Part shown: piece by piece, positions 1-6,380 of the stretch | How the letters are laid out: each line of letters starts with the position of its first letter | How positions within the stretch are numbered: the stretch's first letter is position 1 | NCBI GenBank assembly: GCA_024636425.1 | Contig: JAGXHB010000237.1 | Span: 1-7,417 of the forward strand | DNA: 7,417 bases | Source: Roseobacter sp. | Lineage (GTDB): Bacteria > Pseudomonadota > Alphaproteobacteria > Rhodobacterales > Rhodobacteraceae | Reading direction: 5' to 3' | Position numbers and translations under genes: made by a program | Notes under the pieces: model-generated | What the model saw: the letters and a program-made list of their open reading frames with translations, nothing else | Database searches by the model: none | What the model was told of the DNA's origin: nothing

Positions 1-488
1 GCGGATGCGCTTGGTGACTATGCGGGTACACGGTCGGCCGTGGCAGAGACGACCGCGGGCCTGGTCACGTTCGCCGTGGGCGCATTTGTGTTCCAGGCTT
101 TGACCCCTGGCATGATTTTGATGGCACCAGCTTTGCGGACGTCGTGGCACGGACCACGATGATTGCGGAGTTACCGATGGGTCAGGCCATCGGAGCCCTA
201 TGGTACGGCATGTTCTGCACATGCGCATCACCGCTGCTTGTCGCGCCGAGTGTCGCGTTCCTTGTCATGATTGGGTCGGTCTTTGCCGCGTTTGCAGGTG
301 TGCTGGCCGATCCAGTCCAGAGCCGTCTTGGCATTCACCGCCGTCGTCTCATGCGCCTGATCGACACGCTTGAGGTGGAACTTTGCGGTCCCGGCGACAT
401 GCCTTTCGCCGTACGCGAACACTACTACGCTCGGCTGGTGGACCTTTGGGATGTCATCGGCAGCGCATTTCGGCTCTTTCGGAATTAA
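1..488 (+). pseudogene. 3' part of a small membrane-protein gene (DUF6635-like), frameshifted
   Basis: The gene enters from the left edge and is read in two frames. Frame 1 gives hydrophobic protein sequence from position 1 to about 135 (it includes AVGAFVFQALTPGM), then runs out of sense and stops at 154-156. Frame 3 carries the continuation from about 135 to the TAA at 486-488 (DVVARTTMIAELPMGQ..., then a hydrophobic segment, then ADPVQSRLGIHRRRLMRLID and a C-terminus ending FRLFRN). Inserting one G in the run around 133-138 (ttg-cggac to ttg-gcggac) joins the two frames smoothly as MAPAL-A-DVVART. The joined C-terminal part has about two membrane segments, then a basic, soluble tail. It resembles, from memory, the DUF6635 proteins of Rhodobacteraceae, whose function is unknown; the family name is moderately sure. 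A GTG at 144 could start a 114-residue product, but no ribosome binding site supports it. The shift may be a real mutation or a sequencing error. Confidence 0.65.
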
Positions 489-573
489 CGCGCTGCTGCA
501 TGCTCCCGCATCGTGGTATTAGACAAAAAACGAAATTTGGATTCCGGGATTTTCCGGCAAAAAGTTTGGAAAA

Positions 574-1851
574 ATGGTATTAGAAATTGCAGTCGTCATT
601 CTGCTCACGCTGATCAATGGCGTGCTGGCGATGTCTGAACTTGCCATCGTCTCTGCCCGCCCCGCCCGGTTGAAACTGATGGTCGACAAGGGCAGCAGGG
701 GTGCCGCGATGGCCATTGCGCTTGCCAAGGATCCCGGCAGGTTCCTGTCCAGTGTTCAGATCGGCATCACACTGGTGGGCGTGCTGGCGGGTGCCTTTTC
801 CGGCGCGACACTTGGTGCGCGTTTGTCCACATCGTTGATTGAGGCTGGTTTGGCGGCGAACTTTGCTCAACCTCTTGGTGTGGGTTCCGTGGTTGTGGCC
901 ATCACCTATCTGTCGCTGATCGTGGGCGAACTTGTTCCCAAACAGATCGCCTTGCGTGCGCCTGAACAGGTCGCCGCCCGCATGGCCCCGATGATGGGGC
1001 TCATCGCGCGCTTCGCGGCACCGCTGATCTGGGTGCTTGATCGGTCCGGCAAACTGGTATTGCGTCTGCTCGGTCAGTCCGGTGCCCAGTCACGCCAGGT
1101 GAGCGATGAGGAAGTGCGCCTGATCATCGCCGAGGCCGAAAGCACCGGGGCCATGAACCGTGCCGAAAGCGGGATGATCGCGGGTGTCATGCGCGTGGCC
1201 GACCGCACTGCGCGCGGGCTGATGACGCCGCGCCACGAGGTCGAAACGCTCGACGCATCCAGCAGCAAGGCGCATATCCTCAGACAGCTTCGCGGGATGA
1301 GCCGGTCCAGACTGCCGGTGCAGGACGGCAATGCAGACGACATCATCGGCGTGTTGATGACGCGTGACATTCTGGGGCCCGCCCTGATGAACGAGCCCTT
1401 CGATTTGCGCGCCCTGCTGCGTGAGGCACCGGTCGTCCAGGGTGGGAAAAGTGCGCTGGAGGTCATCGACCGGTTGCGCACGGCGCCCGCGCATATGGTG
1501 CTTGTCTTTGACGAATATGGCCATTTCGAAGGAATCATTACGCCGATGGACGTTCTGGAAGCCATAACTGGCGATTTCCCGGACAGCGAGACGGATGAGC
1601 CAAAAGTTGTGACCCGTGCCGACGGATCCTACCTTGTCGCAGGCTGGATGCCTGTGGACGAATTCGCCGATCTGCTGTCGCTCGAGCTCGAGGATGATCG
1701 TGATTACGAGACGGCAGCCGGGTTTATCCTTGAGAAAGTTGGCAATTTACCGGAGGTCGCGGAACGACTTGTTTTTCAGAACTGGTCAATTGAAGTCGTT
1801 GATTTGGATGGTCGTCGCATCGACAAAGTTCTGGTGACACGCGCCGAATAA
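574..1851 (+). CDS. CNNM/CorC-HlyC family membrane protein with CBS pair
   Basis: A 425-residue inner-membrane protein of the hemolysin-like TlyC/YtfL group, whose relatives are implicated in Mg2+/Co2+ efflux or other cation transport. The CNNM (DUF21) membrane domain covers about residues 1-190, with hydrophobic segments near 1-20, 58-80, 100-122 and 135-160. It carries the family signatures LINGVLAMSELA (13-24) and GELVPKQ (118-124). Two CBS domains follow at about 205-265 and 275-330 (LMTPRHEVETLD in the first, VLVFDEYGHFEGIIT in the second), a likely nucleotide-binding regulatory pair. The C-terminal CorC_HlyC domain lies at about 343-423. Length and domain order are complete for the family. 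The ATG at 574 is chosen because the protein then begins like its relatives; the GGA at 568-570 sits only three bases from it, so the ribosome binding site is weak. It converges on the mgtC-like gene. The actual substrate cannot be read from the sequence, and 'hemolysin' should not be taken as a function. Confidence 0.93.
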   Translation: MVLEIAVVILLTLINGVLAMSELAIVSARPARLKLMVDKGSRGAAMAIALAKDPGRFLSSVQIGITLVGVLAGAFSGATLGARLSTSLIEAGLAANFAQPLGVGSVVVAITYLSLIVGELVPKQIALRAPEQVAARMAPMMGLIARFAAPLIWVLDRSGKLVLRLLGQSGAQSRQVSDEEVRLIIAEAESTGAMNRAESGMIAGVMRVADRTARGLMTPRHEVETLDASSSKAHILRQLRGMSRSRLPVQDGNADDIIGVLMTRDILGPALMNEPFDLRALLREAPVVQGGKSALEVIDRLRTAPAHMVLVFDEYGHFEGIITPMDVLEAITGDFPDSETDEPKVVTRADGSYLVAGWMPVDEFADLLSLELEDDRDYETAAGFILEKVGNLPEVAERLVFQNWSIEVVDLDGRRIDKVLVTRAE

Positions 1852-1885
1852 AAAACAATGCGGCAGTAGGCAAGCTACCGTGCCG
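1850..1885 (-). terminator. possible intrinsic terminator of the mgtC-like gene
   Basis: Positions 1861-1885 form an imperfect hairpin: CGGCA pairs with TGCCG (outer) and GTAG with CTAC (inner), with a two-base bulge. Read on the minus strand, the hairpin is followed after four bases by six T (1855-1850), as in a rho-independent terminator. It lies about 110 bases past the stop of the mgtC-like gene and abuts the stop codon of the convergent + strand gene. On the + strand there is no T run, so termination is more likely for leftward transcription. Confidence 0.4.
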
Positions 1886-1993
1886 TCACACATTCGTCTG
1901 TCTCTCTGCAAACATCACTCAACGCCAACCTTAGCCGCACATTGCCCGAATGATCGTGGGTCAGTGGTTAGGAGCTATAATCAGAATGACGTT

Positions 1994-2485
1994 CTACTTT
2001 TGAGTGATATCGTCGTGATCGGATGGCTGCACAATGAAGGGCACAACAGCCAGAATGGTCAGCACGATAACCGTTGAAAGGATCGCGGTTGCTTCGAGAC
2101 CAAGGCCGACGACTACTCCGATCCCCGCAGTCACCCAGATATTTGCTGCTGTGGTCAGCCCGAGTATTTTTTGCTGACTGGCACGGACAAGAATCGCTCC
2201 AGCTCCCAAAAAGCCGACGCCCTGAACGATACCTTGCAGCACACGCGACATGTCCGAAATTTCCATACCGGCTTGAAGTGGGCCAATAACGAACAGCGCG
2301 GCACCGACGGCAACCAGCATATGGGTTCTTACACCGGCACTGCTGGCCTTGCGCTCGCGTTCATATCCGATGACGCCCCCCAGAATTGCGGCCAGCACCA
2401 GGCGCAGCACAATGCGGGTCATGGTGGCCAGATCGGGAATGTCAGAAAATTCGACTATGACGGCCGTCCAGATTTCTTGCCACAT
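1994..2485 (-). CDS. MgtC/SapB family membrane protein
   Basis: A 163-residue inner-membrane protein that covers the MgtC N-terminal membrane domain. Visible signatures are AAILGGVIGYERE (32-44), the conserved AGVRTHMLVAVGAALF (50-65), QGIVQGVGFLGAGAI (84-98) and LTTAANIWVTAGIGVVVGLG (110-129). Four to five hydrophobic segments are apparent. The cytoplasmic C-terminal domain of Salmonella MgtC is absent, as in many SapB/YhiD-like short members, so this looks like a normal short form rather than a truncation. In characterised relatives MgtC is linked to growth in low Mg2+, survival inside host cells and modulation of the ATP synthase; none of these can be assigned here. The ATG at 2485-2483 is preceded by AAGGAAG at a suitable distance. 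It is last in the leftward gene run but is separated from the zinc-ribbon gene by a hairpin and 140 bases, so it may have its own promoter. Confidence 0.92.
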   Translation of the reverse strand: MWQEIWTAVIVEFSDIPDLATMTRIVLRLVLAAILGGVIGYERERKASSAGVRTHMLVAVGAALFVIGPLQAGMEISDMSRVLQGIVQGVGFLGAGAILVRASQQKILGLTTAANIWVTAGIGVVVGLGLEATAILSTVIVLTILAVVPFIVQPSDHDDITQK

Positions 2486-2520
2486 GGTGGCTTCCTTCCA
2501 TTATTCCAAGCAAAGAGTGT

Positions 2521-2537
2521 CCGGCTGGATTAGCCGG
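2521..2537 (-). other. hairpin in the leader of the mgtC-like gene
   Basis: CCGGCT (2521-2526) and AGCCGG (2532-2537) are perfect inverted arms around a five-base loop, extendable by a wobble pair. The structure lies 36-52 bases upstream of the start codon of the mgtC-like gene and does not cover the ribosome binding site. Enterobacterial mgtC is controlled through its leader, but the sequence here is unrelated, so any regulatory role is speculation. Confidence 0.3.
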
Positions 2538-2588
2538 GTTGGCATACCGACCCTAAGGAATTCTATCGTGGATGAACTACAACGCAGC

Positions 2589-2614
2589 ACACCGCCTCCT
2601 TTCGAAGGCGGTGT
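2589..2614 (-). terminator. hairpin after the zinc-ribbon gene, possible terminator
   Basis: A perfect nine-base inverted repeat (ACACCGCCT at 2589-2597, AGGCGGTGT at 2606-2614) encloses an eight-base loop. It starts 11 bases after the stop codon of the leftward zinc-ribbon gene. There is no T run on either strand beyond it, so it is either a weak or factor-dependent terminator or an mRNA 3'-end stabiliser. Its placement marks the likely end of the Bax-inhibitor/zinc-ribbon transcript. Confidence 0.5.
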
Positions 2615-2625
2615 TCATAGGGTGG

Positions 2626-2988
2626 TCAGTCGAAAAATTCCGAGAAGATCGACTTTTTCCGCCGTCGTTTTTCGTAGCGGCCATCGTCGTCATGCTGGTC
2701 ATCCCGGCGTCGGTCACCGTAGCGGTCGTCATAACCTTTCAGGAGGGATGAAGCCATCCCCATAAGCCCGCCGGCTTCTCCGCGTCGGTCGGAGCCCCTT
2801 TGAGGTTCCATCTCCCGCGCTGCCGGTGCGGTGGAGCGTTCGATGATCTTGTCGAGTTCCCCCCGATCAAGCCAGACACCCCGGCATGAAGGACAGAAAT
2901 CAATTTCCACCCCGCTCCGGTCAGACATCGACAGGCCGGTCTGACAAACAGGGCACAGCATGGCCGAGACAGTTTCTTGAGTTCGCAT
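2626..2988 (-). CDS. zf-TFIIB domain zinc-ribbon protein
   Basis: A 120-residue soluble protein. The N-terminal half is a zf-TFIIB-type zinc ribbon: CPVC (Cys12, Cys15) and CPSC (Cys32, Cys35) supply the four ligands, followed by the family hallmark RGVWLDRGELDKI (36-48). The C-terminal half (about 55-120) is low-complexity and highly charged: an acidic/arginine-rich stretch (DDRYGDRRRDDQHDDDGRY), then KRRRKK and a short aromatic end SIFSEFFD, which is common among bacterial members. The function of this family is unknown; nucleic-acid or protein binding is inferred from the fold. The ATG is at 2988, six bases after the TAA of the upstream Bax-inhibitor gene, and its ribosome binding site (GGAAGGA) lies within the last codons of that gene, so the two are surely co-transcribed and probably translationally coupled. 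A second methionine at residue 10, just before the zinc ribbon, is a less likely start. Confidence 0.88.
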   Translation of the reverse strand: MRTQETVSAMLCPVCQTGLSMSDRSGVEIDFCPSCRGVWLDRGELDKIIERSTAPAAREMEPQRGSDRRGEAGGLMGMASSLLKGYDDRYGDRRRDDQHDDDGRYEKRRRKKSIFSEFFD

Positions 2989-2994
2989 GATTGA

Positions 2995-3729
2995 TTATCC
3001 TTCCTGCCGTTGGCCAAAAAGGCTCAGCAGCATCTGAAACAGGTTGATGAGATTAAGATAGAGAGAGAGTGCCCCCATGATCTGTAGTTTCCCGAGATCA
3101 GCTGTGGCAGACATCCCACCTGCCTCCTTATGCGCCAGATACTCGTTCCGAAGGCGCTGCATGTCCCAGGCGGTCAGACCGGTGAAGACGATCACCCCGA
3201 TGACAGAGACGGCCATGGCCAGTGCGCCAGATGCCAGGAACAGGTTGATAATCGAGGCACCGATGACACCGATCAGGCCGATCATCAGGAAGCTACCCCA
3301 GCCAGACAGGTCGCGTTTCGTCGTGTAGCCCCACAGGGCCATCGTCAGAAAGATGATGGACGCGCTCAGGAACGCCGTGACGATGCTCGTGCCTGTGAAA
3401 ACCAGCAGCGCGCTGGCCAACGACACGCCCATCAATGCTGCAAAACCCCAGAAGAGACCTTGCAGGGCACCGACGGACAACCGCTCAAAACGGAATGACG
3501 CGAACATCACCAATGCCAGTGGCGCAAAGATTGCGACCCACTTGAGCGGTGTGCCAAAAACGATAGCTGTGACGGGGGCGATATTTGCCACGGCAAAAGC
3601 AACCAGCGCTGACAACACGAGCCCGCCTCCCATGTAGGCAAATACGCCTGTCAGATACTTGCGGAGTCCGACGTCGTATTGAAGCCCTACGGGGGTTACA
3701 TAATCGCGTGGCGGAACAGTTCTTTCCAT
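2995..3729 (-). CDS. Bax inhibitor-1/YccA family membrane protein
   Basis: A 244-residue protein with six to seven hydrophobic segments between about residues 24 and 238, matching the bacterial Bax inhibitor-1 (BI-1/YccA) family in size and pattern. Family features include the N-terminal YDVGLRKYL, GVIVFTGLTAWDMQRLR (178-194) and the final segment GALSLYLNLINLFQMLLSLFG (219-239). Some members, such as Bacillus YetJ, are pH-sensitive Ca2+ leak channels; YccA in E. coli interacts with the FtsH protease. The start is set at ATG 3729-3727, which has AAGGAG seven bases upstream and gives a family-like N-terminus (MERTVPPRDY). The reading frame stays open to 3831, but those 34 extra residues are charged, unlike the family, and cover a leader hairpin. 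Asp189 matches one of the two aspartates of the YetJ pH sensor; the second position seems to be Asn226. It is tightly linked to the zinc-ribbon gene downstream. Confidence 0.93.
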   Translation of the reverse strand: MERTVPPRDYVTPVGLQYDVGLRKYLTGVFAYMGGGLVLSALVAFAVANIAPVTAIVFGTPLKWVAIFAPLALVMFASFRFERLSVGALQGLFWGFAALMGVSLASALLVFTGTSIVTAFLSASIIFLTMALWGYTTKRDLSGWGSFLMIGLIGVIGASIINLFLASGALAMAVSVIGVIVFTGLTAWDMQRLRNEYLAHKEAGGMSATADLGKLQIMGALSLYLNLINLFQMLLSLFGQRQEG

Positions 3730-3971
3730 AGATAACTCCTTCGGTGTGAACCCGAAGGAAAGCGGCTTTATGATGCTTGGATGACAAGCATCGGGGGGGC
3801 ACTCCCCTTCGGGGGAGCGATCCGACATCACGGCAGATGTTTTCTATACATCATCCGTCAGAGGGGCCCGGCTCGCCCCCTTGAAATGGTCATAGGCAGA
3901 CCGGTTTCAATAGGCGGATGTGGGCATTTTTCTGCGCAGGCGCGTTACGGCCTGCCATCGGAGACTGCCGA
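3730..3971. other. gene-free gap with several hairpins between the ExoD-like and Bax-inhibitor genes
   Basis: This 242-base stretch contains no convincing gene. Besides the ribosome-binding-site hairpin it holds a strong six-base hairpin with a four-base loop (CTCCCC-TTCG-GGGGAG, 3802-3817), a weaker GC-rich one (AGGGGC at 3862-3867 with GCCCCCT at 3875-3881, one bulged C) and a small one (GATGT/ACATC, 3836-3852). None has a T run on the minus strand. The stretch probably contains the end of the ExoD-like transcript and the start of the Bax-inhibitor transcript, but I see no promoter that I would defend. Confidence 0.45.
3737..3759 (-). promoter_or_regulatory. hairpin masking the ribosome binding site of the Bax-inhibitor gene
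   Basis: On the minus strand TCCTTCGG and CCGAAGGA are perfect eight-base arms around a seven-base loop (GTTCACA). The 3' arm includes AAGGA of the AAGGAG ribosome binding site, and the ATG follows seven bases after that site. Folding would therefore hide the site from the ribosome. This is the arrangement of a translational switch such as an RNA thermometer or a protein- or RNA-controlled leader. What opens it, if anything, is unknown. Confidence 0.5.
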
Positions 3972-4580
3972 TCAAAAGAAGCTCAGCATCGCAAAGGCAC
4001 CGGCGGCGAAAATAGCGGTGACGACAGCAAACGAGGTAAGGCTGACGATGAACCCCCCAAGGAGCCAAAGGCCGTCGCGTTCGCCAAGGCTGAGAGCCAG
4101 CATGATGACCGACAGGGCTGGAAGGGTGTTGGCGAAGGGAATGGGCAGGAACATGAAGATGGCCATCACGAGACAGGCGATACCGACGGTAAGATCGGCC
4201 GCCCTTCGGGACAGGACCCAGAAACGGCGATGTGCCAGCCTCTCGACCCATTCGATCCATGGCAGGGCGCGCGAGACGATCCGACCGAACGCCTGATGCT
4301 CGATTGATCGTTCGCCGAGAAAATTCGGCAGCCAGACGGATGAGCGCCTGAGGACAAGTTGCGCTGCAACAAATATGAGCGGTGGGCCGGTGATGACGGA
4401 GGCGCCCGGAACGAAGAAAAACAGGTTCGGCAAGGCAAAGATGATCAACAGTGGCACGAAGCTGCGCTCGCCCAGCATGACGATCAGATTATTGAGCGAT
4501 ATGCGCTCATCGCTACCGCTATCGAGTTCGCGTAGAACCGCCGACAGCTTCCTGTCCGGTTCAGTCCCATCAAGGGGCAT
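3972..4580 (-). CDS. ExoD family (exopolysaccharide synthesis) membrane protein
   Basis: A 202-residue protein matching the ExoD family. Typical features are the N-terminal helix before a hydrophobic region, LNNLIVMLGERSFVPLLII (29-47), LPNLFFFVPGASVITGPPLI (50-69) with its conserved prolines, WLPNFL (83-88), and a second hydrophobic half containing FLPIPFANTLPA (134-145), LGERDG (165-170) and two closing membrane segments. ExoD was first described in Sinorhizobium meliloti as needed for exopolysaccharide production and nodule invasion; its biochemical activity is not established. The start is uncertain. ATG 4580 gives the usual family length but has no clear ribosome binding site; a TTG at 4601 would overlap the stop of the pentapeptide gene, and the frame is open to a TTG at 4649. 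In every case it sits directly behind the pentapeptide gene, so translational coupling is likely and would explain the missing site. Confidence 0.88.
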   Translation of the reverse strand: MPLDGTEPDRKLSAVLRELDSGSDERISLNNLIVMLGERSFVPLLIIFALPNLFFFVPGASVITGPPLIFVAAQLVLRRSSVWLPNFLGERSIEHQAFGRIVSRALPWIEWVERLAHRRFWVLSRRAADLTVGIACLVMAIFMFLPIPFANTLPALSVIMLALSLGERDGLWLLGGFIVSLTSFAVVTAIFAAGAFAMLSFF

Positions 4581-4597
4581 GCGGGGAAGCGGAAAGT

Positions 4598-5056
4598 TCA
4601 ATTGCAGTCCGAATTGTCCATGACGTCGTCGGGAAGCTGGGTGTTGCAAAGCCGGGCGGTTTGCATGTCCGTCTGGACCAGAATTGCTCCCTCGAACACG
4701 GCGCCCCTCAGGTCTGCCCCGTCAAACGTCACATCTTCGAGCCGCGTATCGACAAAACTGGCACCGCTGAGGTCGGTATCGATGAAGCTCACGCCGCGCA
4801 GGTCCGCGCCATCGAAAATCGCGATGTTCATGGCGGTCCGGTCAAAGCTGATATCGCTCAGCTGAGCAGAGACGAAATTGATGCCTGTCAGTTTGTGGTC
4901 GGAGAAATCCTGTCCGTCGAACACGCAGCCTTCACAGTTGCCGAGAACCCTGACGTCGGCGACCCGGTCGCCTTCCTGCGCCAGGGCCGCGAGCGTGAAG
5001 GCGAGTGTCAGAACACCGGTGATCACCAGCATGAAAAGACGGTCAATGGTGCCCAT
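4598..5056 (-). CDS. exported pentapeptide-repeat protein
   Basis: A 152-residue protein. Residues 1-26 form a signal peptide: a basic start (DR at 5-6), a hydrophobic core and a likely cleavage after ALA (24-26), so the mature protein should be periplasmic or secreted. Residues about 45-123 are pentapeptide repeats with the A(D/N)Lxx rhythm (for example FDGADLRGVSFIDTDLSGAS and FDGADLRGAVFEGA), about sixteen units predicted to form a right-handed quadrilateral beta-helix. The repeat block is flanked by CEGC (Cys41, Cys44) and by LCNTQLPDD...NSDCN (Cys127, Cys151), which suggests disulfide-stabilised caps. Similar C-terminal caps are common in proteobacterial pentapeptide proteins, whose partner is usually unknown. 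It does not look like the cytoplasmic Qnr/MfpA type because of the signal peptide. The ATG at 5056 has AAGGA at good spacing. It lies 71 bases behind the exchanger gene and runs into the ExoD-like gene. Confidence 0.88.
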   Translation of the reverse strand: MGTIDRLFMLVITGVLTLAFTLAALAQEGDRVADVRVLGNCEGCVFDGQDFSDHKLTGINFVSAQLSDISFDRTAMNIAIFDGADLRGVSFIDTDLSGASFVDTRLEDVTFDGADLRGAVFEGAILVQTDMQTARLCNTQLPDDVMDNSDCN

Positions 5057-5127
5057 ATGTCGTTCCTTTTTTGCACGAATGCGGTGGGTTGTCGGACCGC
5101 AAGCGGAGCCGACGTGGAGCTTTCAGG

Positions 5128-6072
5128 TCATGCGCCTGCAACGAGCCATCCGGTATAAGCGGCGTAGGCCCCAAGGAAGACGAAGCCGGTCGCCCGTCCG
5201 ATCCGTTTCCACGCCACGACCGTAATAATCAACGCGAGTGTTGCTGCAAACATGACCCAGACGTCGAGCTGTGCGATTTGCGGCGGAATCGGGACCGGTC
5301 GGGCAAGCGCGGTGACGCCCAGAATGCCGAGTATATTGTAGATGTTCGACCCGACCACATTGCCGAACGCGATGCCGGATTCGCGACCCAGCGCCGCCAT
5401 CACCGATGTCACCAGCTCGGGCAGCGACGTGCCTACGGCGACGACCGTAAGCCCCACAACCGTCTCGCTCATGCCCCACAGAAGCGCAAGTGTGACCGCC
5501 GCGTCGACAGTCAGCCGGGCTCCCAAGATCGTCACCGCAATGCCGCCGATCGCGAGAGCAAGTGCTATCCAGACGGGTCCAGGGATGGACGCGGTTTCGG
5601 GAGTATCCAGAGGGCCGTTTGCGGCAACTGCTGTGCGGTCGCTCCGGTACGCGATCCAGAGATAGGCCAGCAATGCGACGATCAGGACGCCTCCCATCCA
5701 TCGATCAAGAGACCCGAACAGGATCACGCCGACAGCGAGCGTGGTCGCGATCGCAAGGGCCGTTCCGTCCCGACGGAAAGCGACTGAGTCGATGGTCAGA
5801 GGCATTATCACCGCTGCCACACCGAGGATCAGCAAAATGTTCGCGACGTTTGACCCGACCACATTACCGACCGCGATACCCGGAAAGCCGCCGAAGGCCG
5901 CCTGTAAACTCGTCACCAGTTCCGGCGTCGAGGTTCCGAACCCGACAAGCGTCAGGCCGATAAGAAGAGGAGATACGCCGAAACGCACGGCTACGGACAC
6001 GGCACCACGCACCAAAGCTTCGCCTCCCGCAACCAAAAGGGCAAATCCGAGGATAAGCTGAAGGAAGACCAT
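5128..6072 (-). CDS. calcium/sodium antiporter, CaCA family (YrbG-like)
   Basis: A 314-residue inner-membrane protein with about ten hydrophobic segments in two homologous halves. Each half has the alpha-repeat that forms the ion pathway of CaCA exchangers. Repeat 1 has VGFGTSTPELVTS (43-55, with Glu51) and GNVVGSNVANILLILG (69-84); repeat 2 has VAVGTSLPELVTS (211-223, with Glu219) and GNVVGSNIYNILGILG (237-252). The duplication is still visible in the DNA: a 14-base block occurs at 5348-5361 and 5852-5865. Both key glutamates are present, and the length is normal for YrbG/NCX_Mj-type proteins, so it should be active. Exchange of Na+ (or H+) for Ca2+ is inferred from the family; the direction and exact ion are not. 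The ATG at 6072 starts the first membrane segment properly, but its ribosome binding site is weak. It is the first gene of the leftward run and may be co-transcribed with the pentapeptide gene. Confidence 0.94.
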   Translation of the reverse strand: MVFLQLILGFALLVAGGEALVRGAVSVAVRFGVSPLLIGLTLVGFGTSTPELVTSLQAAFGGFPGIAVGNVVGSNVANILLILGVAAVIMPLTIDSVAFRRDGTALAIATTLAVGVILFGSLDRWMGGVLIVALLAYLWIAYRSDRTAVAANGPLDTPETASIPGPVWIALALAIGGIAVTILGARLTVDAAVTLALLWGMSETVVGLTVVAVGTSLPELVTSVMAALGRESGIAFGNVVGSNIYNILGILGVTALARPVPIPPQIAQLDVWVMFAATLALIITVVAWKRIGRATGFVFLGAYAAYTGWLVAGA

Positions 6073-6141
6073 ATGTTTGACCGCCTGTAACGCAAGGTCG
6101 GCGAGCGCATGGGATACGCGGTTCGATGGCCTCTTCAGAAG

Positions 6142-6170
6142 AAGTAAGATGCTATATACTCAGCTTTCAA
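6142..6170 (-). promoter_or_regulatory. possible promoter for the exchanger gene
   Basis: On the minus strand TTGAAA (6170-6165) is followed after 17 bases by TTACTT (6147-6142), a plausible though imperfect sigma-70-type pair about 70 bases upstream of the exchanger's ATG. A TATATA between the two lies too close to serve as the -10 box for this -35. It is the only candidate I could find upstream of the leftward gene run. Confidence 0.25.
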
Positions 6171-6380
6171 GAGGGAGCGCCAAACATTCAGTTGTCGCCC
6201 AATTCCACCTCCGAAAAGACTTTCGGCGATGCTTCCTATAGCCGGGCATACTTAGTTTAGAAAAATGGTCTGTCGGCAAAGACGCTCGTCCTTGGAACAC
6301 TCGCATAGCGTGTCATTTGATGCTGTCGCAACTCCTGTTCAAAACGCAAGCATTTGTTGAAGGTTTGTGCCGATGCCATG

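Noticed and set aside
1074..1565. A 163-codon minus-strand frame over the CNNM-family gene
   Set aside because: It lies opposite the CBS region of a complete gene and has a Ser/Arg-rich shadow composition with no recognisable domain.
3802..3817. Hairpin with TTCG loop as an intrinsic terminator of the ExoD-like gene
   Set aside because: The stem is strong, but on the minus strand it is followed by TGCCCCCCC with no T run, so it is kept only as an unassigned structure.
3730..3831. N-terminal extension of the Bax-inhibitor frame to 3831
   Set aside because: The 34 added residues are polar and unlike the family, the start at 3831 has no ribosome binding site, and the extension covers leader hairpins; ATG 3729 has a strong site.
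3781..4307. Two + strand frames (171 and 129 codons) over the ExoD-like gene
   Set aside because: They are antisense to a clear ExoD-family protein, and their translations are rich in Arg, Gly and Asp with no fold-like pattern.
5071..5787. A 238-codon + strand frame over the exchanger
   Set aside because: It is antisense to a well-supported CaCA exchanger, and its composition (many Arg, Asp, His, Cys) is typical of high-G+C shadow frames.
5348..5865. A 14-base direct repeat as a mobile or recombination signal
   Set aside because: The two copies encode the same motif (NVVGSN) in the two alpha-repeats of the exchanger, so internal gene duplication explains them.
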